DNA from: Eubacterium sp.
GTDB lineage: Bacteria; Bacillota; Clostridia; Peptostreptococcales; Anaerovoracaceae
Assembly (NCBI GenBank): GCA_017511535.1
Contig: JAFWJS010000048.1
Span: 1 to 50,453 of the forward strand
Reading direction: 5' to 3'
DNA: 50,453 bases
Positions 1 to 11,400 of the stretch are shown here, piece after piece. The translations under genes and the position numbers were made by a program. The number at the start of each line of letters is the position of its first letter. Positions within the stretch are counted from its first letter, which is position 1. The notes below the pieces were generated by a model. The model made no database searches, was not told where the DNA came from, and saw only the letters and a list, made by a program, of their open reading frames with translations.

Positions 1-1
1 G

Positions 2-952
2 CTTCCGGGATATAAGAAGGTACAGTCTATGGTCTACTGCGGGATCTATCCTGCGGAGGGTGAGAAATATGAGCCTGTGAAGGACGCGCTGGAAAAGCTC
101 CAGGTGAACGACGCTGCTTTCAGATTCGAGCCGGAGACATCGACAGCACTGGGATTCGGGTTCAGATGCGGGTTCCTGGGACTGCTCCATATGGAGATAA
201 TAGTTGAGAGACTTGAGCGGGAATTCGATCTCGCTGTAGTAACGACATCGCCAAGCGTGCTGTATAAAGTGGTAAAGTCAGACGGCACAGAGATATTCAT
301 CCAGAATCCTTCAGACCTTCCTGATCCGTCAGAGATATCGCATATCGAGGAACCGATCGTGAAGGCTGACATAATGATACCGAAGGATTATGTCGGATCG
401 ATCATGGACCTTTGTCAGAACAGGCGCGGCACGATGCTGAGCATGGAGTACATAACGCCTGAGAGAGTCACGCTTCACTATGAGCTGCCGTTGAATGAAG
501 TCATATATGATTTCTTCGACGCACTCAAGTCCAAGACAAAGGGTTACGGATCGATAGACTATGAGTTCCTGTGCTACCGCGAATCCAAGCTTGTAAAGCT
601 GGACGTCCTTTTGAATAAAGAACTCGTAGACGCGTTCTCCATGATAGTACATGAGTCAGAAGCGTACACCAGAGGCCGCTTCGTGTGCGAAAAGCTGAAG
701 GAAATCATCCCGATGCATCAGTTTGAAGTGCCGATCCAGGCAGCGATAGGGCAGAAGGTCATCGCCCGCGAGACAGTCAAAGCCTACAGGAAAGATGTTA
801 TCGCCAAATGCTACGGAGGCGATATCTCACGTAAGAAGAAGCTTCTTGAAAAACAGAAGGAAGGGAAGAAACGTATGAGGACATTCGGTAAGGTCGATGT
901 TCCGCAGGAGGCGTTTACCGCTGTTCTGAAATACGATGAGAATAAGAGCTGA
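2..952 (+). CDS. lepA: Elongation factor 4 (LepA), C-terminal part, 5' truncated by window edge
   Basis: The reading frame is open from base 2, so this is the 3' half of a gene that begins outside the window. LepA is a ribosome-bound translational GTPase that helps during stress or initiation. The GTPase domain is missing here. What remains is the back half: the EF-G-like domain V region with the strongly conserved stretch around the [17 protein letters not shown] motif, then the LepA-specific C-terminal domain ending in a basic segment rich in Lys and Arg ([15 protein letters not shown]). The end [19 protein letters not shown] is typical of the family. The stop codon overlaps the hemW start by one base (TGATG), as expected for a translationally coupled lepA-hemW pair. 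Identity is near certain from the conserved blocks. Confidence 0.97.
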   Translation, partial: LPGYKKVQSMVYCGIYPAEGEKYEPVKDALEKLQVNDAAFRFEPETSTALGFGFRCGFLGLLHMEIIVERLEREFDLAVVTTSPSVLYKVVKSDGTEIFIQNPSDLPDPSEISHIEEPIVKADIMIPKDYVGSIMDLCQNRRGTMLSMEYITPERVTLHYELPLNEVIYDFFDALKSKTKGYGSIDYEFLCYRESKLVKLDVLLNKELVDAFSMIVHESEAYTRGRFVCEKLKEIIPMHQFEVPIQAAIGQKVIARETVKAYRKDVIAKCYGGDISRKKKLLEKQKEGKKRMRTFGKVDVPQEAFTAVLKYDENKS

Positions 953-2112
953 TGATGAGACCGCTTGGTATCTATGTTCATGTCCCGTTTTGTGTAAAGC
1001 GCTGCCCGTACTGCGGATTTTTCTCGAGCTCCTGTGGAAGAAGCGGATATAAAGACAGGATAAGTGAATACTTTGATCTTCTTGAGAAGGAGCTCGATCT
1101 GAGAGCAAGGCAGGCCGGAGCTCCTTATTTTGTTGACTCTGTATATTTCGGAGGGGGAACTCCTTCGCTTGCAGATCCTGAACTCTTTGAAAGACTGCTT
1201 GACAGGATCGCAGGAAGATTCAGTATTGCGCCTGATGCGGAGATATCCATGGAGGCAAACCCGGGAACGTTGACAGAAGAAAGGCTGAAAGCATATAGAA
1301 GAGCCGGTGTGAACCGGCTGTCGATAGGACTTCAGTCGTTCGACGAGGATATCCTCAGGACGCTCGGAAGGATACATACTGCAGAGGATTTTACAAGGAG
1401 CTATGATGACGCGAGGGAAGCGGGCTTTGATAATATAAACGCCGACCTTATGTTCGGGATACCGGGCCAGACGCTGAGATCATGGGAAGACAATGTCACG
1501 AAGCTTGTGAGCATGCTCCCTGAGCACGTGTCTTTCTACAGTCTACAGATAGAAGAGGGCACAAAGTTCTATCATGACTATAAAATGGGGGACATGGCGC
1601 CTGTGACAGATGAAGAAGACCGTGAAATGTATCACAGCGCTATAAGTATACTGAGAAACCACGGATACAGCCAGTATGAGATATCCAATGCGGCGCTTCC
1701 GGGGAGACAGTGCAGGCATAACCTGAAATACTGGACATTCCGGGATTATCTCGGGATAGGAGCCTCGTCGAGCTCATTCATGAGCGGCGTAAGGTGGACA
1801 GATCCCGGAGGAGGATACGAAGGATTCGTGAAAGCGGGCGCGCCGCAGGATATGCTTTCCGAATACCATAAGAACAGTGATTTTGACAATGCTTCCGACT
1901 ATATGATCACCGGTCTCAGACTGAACTCAGGTATCGGCATGAAAGATTTCAGCAGGAGGTTTGGAAAGACTGTCTGGGAGATGTTCCCGGAAGCACAGAA
2001 TGAGGCTGAAGAGTTCTTCGGTTCGGGGTGTTTTAAAGAAGAAAGCGGACGTCTCTACATAACCGAGAAAGGCCTGGATATATCCAACAGAATAATGCAA
2101 TTGTTTGTATAA
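952..2112 (+). CDS. hemW: HemW-type radical SAM protein (heme chaperone, formerly 'oxygen-independent coproporphyrinogen III oxidase-like')
   Basis: 386 residues, the usual length of HemW. The radical SAM iron-sulfur motif CxxxCxxC is at residues 14-21 (CVKRCPYC), followed by GFF; the GGGTPS motif follows near residue 67. HemW binds heme and an Fe-S cluster and is thought to deliver heme to proteins. It lacks the N-terminal extension of true HemN, so a role as coproporphyrinogen dehydrogenase is less likely. The ATG overlaps the lepA stop. A second in-frame ATG follows directly; no strong ribosome binding site separates them. Many Firmicutes have hrcA immediately downstream, but here a 16-kb surface operon intervenes. 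Confidence 0.93.
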   Translation: MMRPLGIYVHVPFCVKRCPYCGFFSSSCGRSGYKDRISEYFDLLEKELDLRARQAGAPYFVDSVYFGGGTPSLADPELFERLLDRIAGRFSIAPDAEISMEANPGTLTEERLKAYRRAGVNRLSIGLQSFDEDILRTLGRIHTAEDFTRSYDDAREAGFDNINADLMFGIPGQTLRSWEDNVTKLVSMLPEHVSFYSLQIEEGTKFYHDYKMGDMAPVTDEEDREMYHSAISILRNHGYSQYEISNAALPGRQCRHNLKYWTFRDYLGIGASSSSFMSGVRWTDPGGGYEGFVKAGAPQDMLSEYHKNSDFDNASDYMITGLRLNSGIGMKDFSRRFGKTVWEMFPEAQNEAEEFFGSGCFKEESGRLYITEKGLDISNRIMQLFV

Positions 2113-2121
2113 AAACCTGTG

Positions 2122-2162
2122 CCGCGTGACGCTATTTAAGACGTAACGCGGTTTATTATTTT
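2122..2162 (+). terminator. Rho-independent terminator after hemW
   Basis: Ten-base arms CCGCGTGACG and CGTAACGCGG pair with a single mismatch around a 10-nt loop, and are followed by TTTATTATTTT. It ends the lepA-hemW transcript and isolates it from the surface operon. Confidence 0.85.
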
Positions 2163-2332
2163 ACCATAATATATAAAGCCGTCTTACTGAAGTAACATAC
2201 TATATTTTGTGCTTTCTTTGGGGATAAAAACCATGCGACTGAAAAGCTTGATGAAAATGATGCCCAGGAGTGTAAAAACAGTCTGAAACAATTGAAATTC
2301 AAGCATCTTTGTGCTATACATAAAGTGTATTT

Positions 2333-2362
2333 TTGGCTTTTTATATATTATATTATATTATA
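2333..2362 (+). promoter_or_regulatory. Possible promoter of the surface-protein operon
   Basis: The 2163-2380 stretch is much more AT-rich than its surroundings. TTGGCT (2333-2338) could serve as a -35 box, with TATTAT-like sequence about 17 nt downstream in a run of TATATTA repeats. The repeats make several -10 assignments possible, so the exact box is uncertain. The start site would fall in or next to the palindrome at 2363-2378. Confidence 0.35.
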
Positions 2363-2378
2363 ACTAAAACGTTTTAGT
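2363..2378. promoter_or_regulatory. Perfect 16-bp palindrome, candidate operator of the surface operon
   Basis: ACTAAAACGTTTTAGT is a perfect inverted repeat with a central CG, in the layout of operators bound by LacI-family and similar dimeric regulators. It lies just downstream of the putative -10 region and 23 bp before the preferred start codon, where a bound repressor would block initiation. No regulator gene is next to it, so the partner is unknown. Confidence 0.5.
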
Positions 2379-2401
2379 AAGTGTTTTGGAAGAGGCGTTT
2401 T

Positions 2402-5400
2402 ATGAAAGCGAAAAGGATTGCCAGTTTACTGATCATCTCTATGATGCTGATACAGATGCTGCCGTTCGATCTGATGACGGCAGCTGCGGTGACAGAAACA
2501 GACAGCAGCCCTGCTGAACAGGAAGAAGTCGTTCAGCAGGAAGAAGAAAATAACGAAGAAGAGGTTTTGTCTGACGAGAAAGAGGATGAGGCCGTATCTT
2601 CGGATGCTGCTGAGGAAGATACTGTAAAGAAGAAAGAGACATCTCTTCAGGAACAGTCAGAAGATGAAGAGGAAGATACGGCAGCCGGAGGCGATGCGGA
2701 AAGCGATGCACCTGAGGATGAGACATCGGAAGACAGCGCAGAATATATAAAGAATGAAGAAGTAGAAGCTGTCGATATCCAGGGAGAAGCCGCGCTCAGC
2801 AGGAGCCTTGCCAGAGACCTGCTTCTCAGCGAGACCGAAATCAAGGTCAAAGCTGTAGACAGAGCGGTAGAGGAACTGTTCAGTGAAGATGCGGGACCTG
2901 AAGCGGCAGAAGCCGAGGCTGAAAGCGATGACGCAGAGGACAGTACTGAAGAAGAAACTGATCCGGACGACCCTCCGCGTCAGGGAGACGGGAGCAATAT
3001 CGAAGGAATAAGCGCCAAGTGGATCACGTCAGACAGTGTCAATAATGAAGACGACGCACTGCTATACCGGAAGCCTTCCAGAACAGAGTCACAGGCAGTC
3101 AGGCTGCAGGTGAACTATGCTCTCTCCGGTGAGCACAGCTATAACCCGGGCGACATAACAATAACCGTGCCGGCGCATATTTTCAAGGACCGTAACGGCA
3201 AGGATTACGGCAAGCTCATCATCCCATATCCTGAAGATCCTTCAATGAAAGGTGACTTCAACTGGAAGCTGGTAGGGGACAATTATATCCTGACCAACTG
3301 CAAGAGGATGAGTGCCGCGACTAAGGGATATATACAGTTCCAGATAGAGGGCATGGCTCCTTCAATGCTGGTGGATATGGAAGTGTCTGATCCTTTCTCA
3401 GCATATATAGAAGTGACTACACATAAAGGCAATATCATAGCACTGAGGTCCAATGAGCTTACCGCACAGTTCGATACTGAGGCCAGACTCACAGCGGTCA
3501 ACAAGAGAGAGAACGGCGTCACACGTGTAAAGGCGTCTCAGATACCGGCCAGCCAGAGAGTCGAAGGAGAAGAGACATACATCAAGGTCGACTGGTACGT
3601 ATGGGGAACGACTTACGCGAACACATACTTCACGATAGATCAGGTAGACAGTATCCCGCAGGATGCGCTGGTCGAAGACAGAGTGGTCGTAGCTGACGGT
3701 GAAGTGAAGAACCCTCTGAAAGAGATCTCGATCACAGAAGCAAAGGAGATCGATCCATCCATCGAGATCGGAGGCAGGATCCAGCAGAAGGAATCAGATG
3801 TACACGGATTCATAATCGGCGGAAGCGACAGCGCTGCAACAGAACTGGAAAAGAAAGGAATCTACAGAGGTGCTGTAGACGGAAACGGAAGCTATTACTA
3901 TTTCTCGACCGCATATCCGGCAAGTCAGTTCAAGCCGGATGTCGAGTATACATTCCATAATAGTATCACGTATACAGTTACAGAGGTGGACCCTGAAGTA
4001 ACAGATAATACAAATCCGAATGTGAATGAAGGCAAACCGGATCCACAGCTTGTGACGACGAAAACAACGACGCCGCCGGCGCAGGTGAAGTGGCACTATT
4101 CAGACCCGAAATGGATCAATCCGGGCGGTCATTACATGATATATAAGAACGGTAACGATGACACTGAAGGCAGAAATATAACGCACAGATCTTCATACCC
4201 GTATGACTACAGCGACCTTCACAGAAGCGGAGGCGGATACTATGGCATATACCCATCAGCATTGAATGAGCTGCAGGATGAAAATAAAGATCATGGTGAG
4301 AATGGAAGCATAAGACTTTCATACACCATCAATACGGTCGGATATACACTGCCGTGGATGTACGATGGAGGCATGGCGGTTTCCAATGTAGAGAACCCGG
4401 CAAGAGTCATCGCCAACTATAACCGTCCTATCCAGATGACAAGTACCGACACAGGGATCAGCATCGGACGGAACGGAGCCAAGCTCAAGGTATTTGATGA
4501 TTATACTTTTGCTGAAGTCGAGTTCCCTGAGATACCGTATATCTATTCAGGAAAGCCGCAGAACATCGAGCCGGATGGTACATGGACAGCGCTCGATGCC
4601 GGAGACGGCACATTCAAATATACGCGCGACAATAATAAGGCTGACTGGCCTGACATAACGCTTCAGATCCAGCGCGGAGGCAGCTGGGAAGACTGGGCGG
4701 CCGCAAGCTGGAAGTCCGGAAGCAAAGTCATAACTCTGCATGACGGAACGACACAGACCAGCGGCGTTATTCCGGTCCCTGAGGATACACGTAATGTCAG
4801 AACAGTAGTCGTCACACATAACACCAACGATGAGGAAGGCGCTGAGGAAGCAGTACAGGCTGCTATCGATTATGATCTCAGAGTTGTTATCAACCTGAAG
4901 AGCACATCCGAAATGATGGCTCTGATCGACGAGGCTTTCACCAAGAGCAGAACGCCGTCCATGGCAGTATATAACGGCGTGAACATGCTGATAGAGCGGG
5001 CGGATGAGGCTCTGGATTCAGAAGAAAGAGAGATCCACTCTATAGACCGTGAAGGATATGACAGTATCAGAGGATATACGACAGACACAGCGGTATACCC
5101 ATATAAGAGCTCTACACAGAAGCTGAGTGAAGTAAATTATGAGGACCGTCTGATACCGATCCATTATGAAGCTAAAGTTGAGATCAGAAGCGTCATAAAC
5201 GAGAAGAAGACATGGCAGCAGGCAGTGGATGAAGGACGGCTTGATGCGGATACACACGGATTCTGGAGAGACCTTCTTCCTAAGGGCGTCACGCCTGACA
5301 TCTCAACGATAAAGCTGCGTCCGGGAGATAAAGTGGTAGATGTTACCACTGTTGAGAACTATGAGGGCTCCGGCCGTACACTGCTCATCGTTGAGGCGGA

Positions 5401-8400
5401 TCTCAAGCCTGTTCCGGTATCTTACCGTTCAGGCGATATGACATATTATGAGGATGTTCCGTCGATCAGGTTCGATGCATTTTATGACTTCGAATCCCTG
5501 AAAGACTACGGCAGCTATATACATAATGTGATCTCATTTGAAAGCAGTAACGACCATCTTGGCACGATAAAGGATTACAAAGGTGAGCCGGATGATCCGT
5601 TCTCTTCTAATAACGTTTTTACTAAGAATGCATTCACTACGGATCAGGACATTCATGGCAAGACAGAAAAAGACTATATGAAGGATCTGGACCCGGACAG
5701 GGACGATCCAAGCTTCGTATACGCCGGTACGTTCACAAGAATCGACATCCTGAACGCAGCACGTACGTCGCTGTATAAGGACGTACAGGTAAACAATGAC
5801 GGTATCTGGTCAGACGGTACATATTACAAGCAGTATTACGGCGAGCCTGTGGAAGCTACTGAAGGCGGCCGTATGCGTACGGTATATGAAGGCGGGCAGT
5901 ACAGCTACCGTCTCCGTATAATGTCTGATCCGGATACGATCTCAACAGATATGATCATCTACGACTCGCTGGAGAATTTCTATGCGACAGGCAACACAGA
6001 CGATGCAGATAACGATAAGATCGACTATGTAGCGCCGGAGGATAAAGGTGTATATGGAAAAGATCCACACTGGCAGGGCACATTCCTTGGTATCGATACG
6101 AGTCAGATGGAAGAGATCGGATGCGCACCTGTTATCTACTACAGCACGATAGAGGAGCTTTCACTTTCAGATGAAGGAGATCCGGATGCTGCGCACAGCA
6201 CTAATGTCGATCTGAACGGCACTGCGCCGGACGGAAGTAAGATCTGGGTCAAGGCCAGCGAATATACAGGAAGACTTGCGGATGTAAAGGCAGTAGCAAT
6301 AGACTGCTCAAAGGCTAACGAGAATGCGGACGAGCATCACAGAAGTGCTGACGGCCGTTTCCACCTGCTTCCTATGGAGTCCATCGTTGCTCTGGTCAAG
6401 ATGCAGGCGCCTTCAGGTCAGGACGCAAGGGCAATAATTGCGAACAAAGGTGAATGGGGCGAGAGCGGAATGGCGTATAACAATGCCTACCTGCTTTGCA
6501 CCAATATGGATAAAGATCAGGATATCGATAATCCTGAGAGTGTAGATAAAGAGAATTTCATCAGAAAAGACTACACCAAGGTAGGGCTCAAAGAATACTC
6601 GGCCAGCGCGACCAAGAAATGGAATGATGATAACAACAGAGACGGTATACGTCCGAAGACGGTGAAATTCACGATTTACGCTGACGGTGAGCCTGTTCTT
6701 GATGAAAACGGCGAGCCGGTGACCAGGACACTTGATGCAGAGCACGGTGAGACCAGGGTCACTTTCGAGCACATCCCGTACACGACTCCGAAAGGTGAGA
6801 AGATCCACTATACGATCGAGGAAGATCCGGTAGAAGGATATACGGCATCGCACACCATTGCAAATGTAGTGGAAGGAGTGCAGTACGACTTCACCAACAC
6901 GCATGAGCCGGAGAAGATCTCTGTTTCCGGAGAAAAAACATGGGAAGGCGATGAAGAGAACAACAGACCGTCGTCGATCGACGTAGACCTCTATGCGAAC
7001 GGAAACAAGCTCAAGTCACAGACTGTAAAGCCTGATTCAGAAGGCCTGTGGTCGTATACGTTCACTGATCTGTTCAAATATGAGAACGGTGAGGAGATAG
7101 TTTACACGGTAAAGGAAGCGAAGACCAAGAACACCGGTGACGCGCTGGATTCATATACACACGAGATCGACGGGTTTGACATAAAGAACACATATCATCC
7201 GTTCGGAGATCTAAGGGTAACTAAGAATATCGTTGATACTACAGAAGTATCAGGACAGCAGGGCTTCACATTCACATTCACGTTCACAGCGAAGCGTGAG
7301 CTGGAGGATGGAAGCACAGAAGAGGCTCCTGTGTTCGATCCGTATGAGTATGAGGTCATGGATGAGGAAGGCAATGCTGTCACAGGTGATGACGGTGAGC
7401 CTCTTACCGGTACTGTCACGACCAATGGAACAGTCACTATCAAAGGCGGCCAGACCATCCATGTGAAAGATATACCGGAATATATCAGCTACAAAGTGGC
7501 TGAAAGTGAAGAGGCAGGATTCAGTCTTACAGAAAAGACAGGGGACAGCGGTACGATAGAGCCTAACAGGACGTCTGAGGCAGAGTTCACCAATAAGTAC
7601 ACTGCGAACGGACAGATCAACCTGGGAGCTTTAAAGAAGCTGTATAACAGAATACTCAACAAGTACCAGTTCAGATTTGAGCTGTATGAGGTAAAAGAAA
7701 ACGAAGACGGCGGGCAGGAAGAGGTGCTGAAGAGTACGGCGAGCAGCTCGGCGCCGACGGAGACACATCTGCGTGAAGACGGCACAGTCGATTATTCGAC
7801 TGCTGACGCCACATTTGGCGTGATCAGATATACTCAGGAAGATCACGGCAAGACATATGTATACCGGATAAAGGAAATAGATACTGAAAAGCCAGGCTAC
7901 ACTTATTCAGAAGATGTCTACTCTGTTGAAGTAAGCATCACTGACAAGGGTGACGGGACGCTGGGGATCGTGCCGGTATATAAAGATGCCGACGGAAACA
8001 AAGTTGATGCAGCCCTGTTCGAGAACACATATAAAGCAGAAGGAAACACGACACTGAGAGCGTGGAAGGATCTGCAGGCACGTGATCTGAAAGAAGACGA
8101 ATTCACATTTGAACTCCTTGATGAGCACGGTGACCCGGTCACAGCGCCTGCGGCAGAAGAACCGTCTGAAGAGGGCGGCGAACAGAACGCAGATCAGCCA
8201 CAGGATCCGGCAGGAGATGATCAGACGCAGGATCAGCCGGGAGACGATCAGTCTCAGGATCAGGCAGGAGATGATCAGGAAGCTGAAGAAGAACCTGTCA
8301 CAAGAACCAACAAGGCAGATAAGACAGTCGTATTCAGCTATGAGGATATACCTGCTCTGAATTATGACGAGAAAGATATCGGAAAGACGTTCTACTATGC

Positions 8401-11400
8401 CATTCGCGAGAAGGCGGGTACAGATGATACTGTCATATACGATGACAGGGTATTCGGATATAAGATAGATATCGTAGACAACGGCGACGGAAAGCTATAT
8501 GCTGAGCAGAAGCTCATGAAGCCGGTAGTCGGAGAAGACGGCAGGATCACCGAGTGGATAGAGATAGGAGCAGAGCTTCCTGTATTCACCAACACCCTGG
8601 AAGACGGCAGATTCTCCATCACCAAGACAGTTGAAGAGTCACCTGACGCCAATCCGGCGCAGCTGTTCAGATTCAAGGTCAAGCTGATCGGCGATAAGGT
8701 AACAGATGACCTGATCGATAACTATATCCTTACCAGGGCGGGTGAAGAGCCTGCAGATGAGGAGCCGTCTGAAGAACAGTCGGATAGCGACGAATCCGTA
8801 AAGCCGTCTGAAGAAGAGGATATTTCTGAAGAACAGAACAAAGAGAATACAAATGAGAATACACCTGTAGAGCCGCAGGCTGATGGGAACAGGTCAGCTG
8901 ATACAGAGGCAGTGAGCCATAAGGCAGCTTCGTCAGGTATCAGGCTCATGGCTGCAGACGATGAGACTGTTGTTCATTCTGATGCGGATACTGGTTCCTG
9001 TAAAGCAGGTTGTGAGCAGAATGGAAGTGGAGGAGTCAACTGGCGTATTCTGTCTGATGGCACTCTGGTGATCGGTAAGGAGGGTGAAACACAGACATTC
9101 AGGCATGAAGCCGCCAGATGGGCTTATCAAAGCAATAACAGCTACAGTAATCCAAGTAAAGTATATGACTCAAGGGGCGCATACCTAGGTTTGTCATCTA
9201 CTTCGCATCTTCCTTTCTATCCATGGCTTCAATACGAAAAAGAAATCAAAAAGGTACGTTTTGAAGGCACAGTTAAAGGGAATGGCGACATGAACGGCAT
9301 GTTCGACATGTGCATTAACCTCGAAACGGTTGACTTTAACGGCTTTGATACATCAGCGGCAAATGGACTTGGCTATCTTTTCTATAATAATAAGAGCCTG
9401 ACATCAGTCAAGAATATGGACAAGCTGGACACCAGCAAAATGACATGGATGAACTATATATTCTATGGATGCAGTGCTCTGAAAGATATAGATGTTTCAA
9501 ATGTAACGACTCCTTCTCTGACATATTTCGGATGGTTCTTCTCTGGATGCAGCTCTCTGGAAGAACTCGATCTGTCAGGATTTAATCAATACAGTCCACG
9601 AGTGATCACACAGTATACTACTTCGGCAAACGCTACAATGTATATGAATAATTTCTTTGATAACTGTACGAAGCTGAACACGATCGTTCTTGGGCCGAAC
9701 TTCAGATTCAGGTCACGAAATGACAGCAGTAGTTACAGCACATTGCCAAATCCTCCAAACGGGCAGACATGGGTAAGACAAGAAGGGCAGGTTGGCAGCA
9801 AAGCTTCATATACATCAGCAGAACTGAGGAATAACTATACATCTTCCTGGGCAGGTACATGGGTCTGGTCAGGTAAGACATTCTATACTGTACACTTCTT
9901 AGCAGATGAAGCAGCAGGAGGTACTGCGCCTGTTAAGATGCTTGTTGGAGAGGACAGTAAGCTCCCTGCTAATTCATTCAGCAAATATGGATATGATTTT
10001 GATCATTGGATCGTAACGGATGAATATGGCACTCCGATTACAGATGTCGATAAAACAACTTATAAGGATAAGGAGACAATACCTGCTGGTACATATCAGA
10101 TGAATGATCATGTTTATCTGAAGGCCGTATTCGAAGAACGCGATACTTCAGTCGACATGAATGACGGAGAATTCTACATCACGCTCAGAGCTGATGAAAT
10201 GGCGACATTCAAGGGTATTCCGGCTGGAACAGCATATCAGATATATGAGGAGACGCCGCAGGGATGGGTGCTCTTAAGACAGGATAATGTTTCAGGCACC
10301 ATCGAGCCGCTCGTTACCAAGGCAGCGTCATTCGTCAACAAGTATGAGCCGGGGACTACTTCAGCTCAGTTCTTCGGTACCAAGACACTCGACAACAGAG
10401 CAGCTTCAGCAGGCAGGTTCAGCTTCATCCTGAAAGACAGCGAGGGGAGAACGCTGCAGACCAAGCAGACGCTGGACGGCGGATTCATCCAGTTCGAGCC
10501 GATAATCTTCAAACAGGCAGGTACATTTACGTACACCATTGAAGAGACCGACATGAGCGACAGTACCATCGAATATGATACGCATACCGAAACAGTGACT
10601 GTCACAGTGACAGATGATGATGAGGGCAATCTCAATGCTGAAGTTACATATGATAATGACGGAGTGAAGTTTGCGAACAAGACCCGTCCGGGCAGCCTTA
10701 AGGTATCAAAGGCAGCAGAGGGACTTACAGAAGCAAACAAGGATGATGAGTTCACATTCAGGATCACTCTGAATAATCCAAACGGCATGCCGCTTGGGTC
10801 AGATGACACGATCTACTGGTATAAGGAAGGCGAGAAGGCACCAGAAAACAACAATGATCCTGAGAATGCCGGACCGGCGGATAACGGCGGCACTGAGAAG
10901 AAACCTGATCAGCCTTCTGATCAGAATATTCTGCGTGCGCCTGTACTGGCACCGAACGGTGCTGACGCCCTGAAGCCTCAGTCTGCAGGACTGCGTAATA
11001 GTCTCAGACTTACAGGCTCCGGCGATACGCAGATATCTGTTACTGACTTTGCCTATACGGGAAGTTATCAGGAATACATAGTACCTGCTGACGGTATATA
11101 TCAGATCGAAGCATGGGGCGCACAGGGCGGTAACAGCGCCTTGGACGGCGGCAGACGTAACAGTGCTTATCTGCTGGATAATGACAGGACAGAACTGGGG
11201 CATGCTCATGGAGGCTGCGGCGGATATACTTCAGGCAGTATATCTCTGAAAGCAGGCACAGTTCTATATATTTATGTAGGAGGCCGCGGTGCTGACGGCG
11301 ACGGACGGAAAAATTCCAACGGCGGATGGAACGGCGGCGGCATCGGAGTATGGGATCAGACTAATGAGTATAATGGTCAATATGGTTATCCTAATGAGAT

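Noticed and set aside
8109..8360. Arg-rich frame across the 27-bp repeat
   Set aside because: It is the shifted reading of the Q/D repeat of the giant protein.
10366..10809. 147-codon minus-strand frame inside the giant gene
   Set aside because: Ser/Val-rich antisense reading without start signals; the plus-strand domain is clear.
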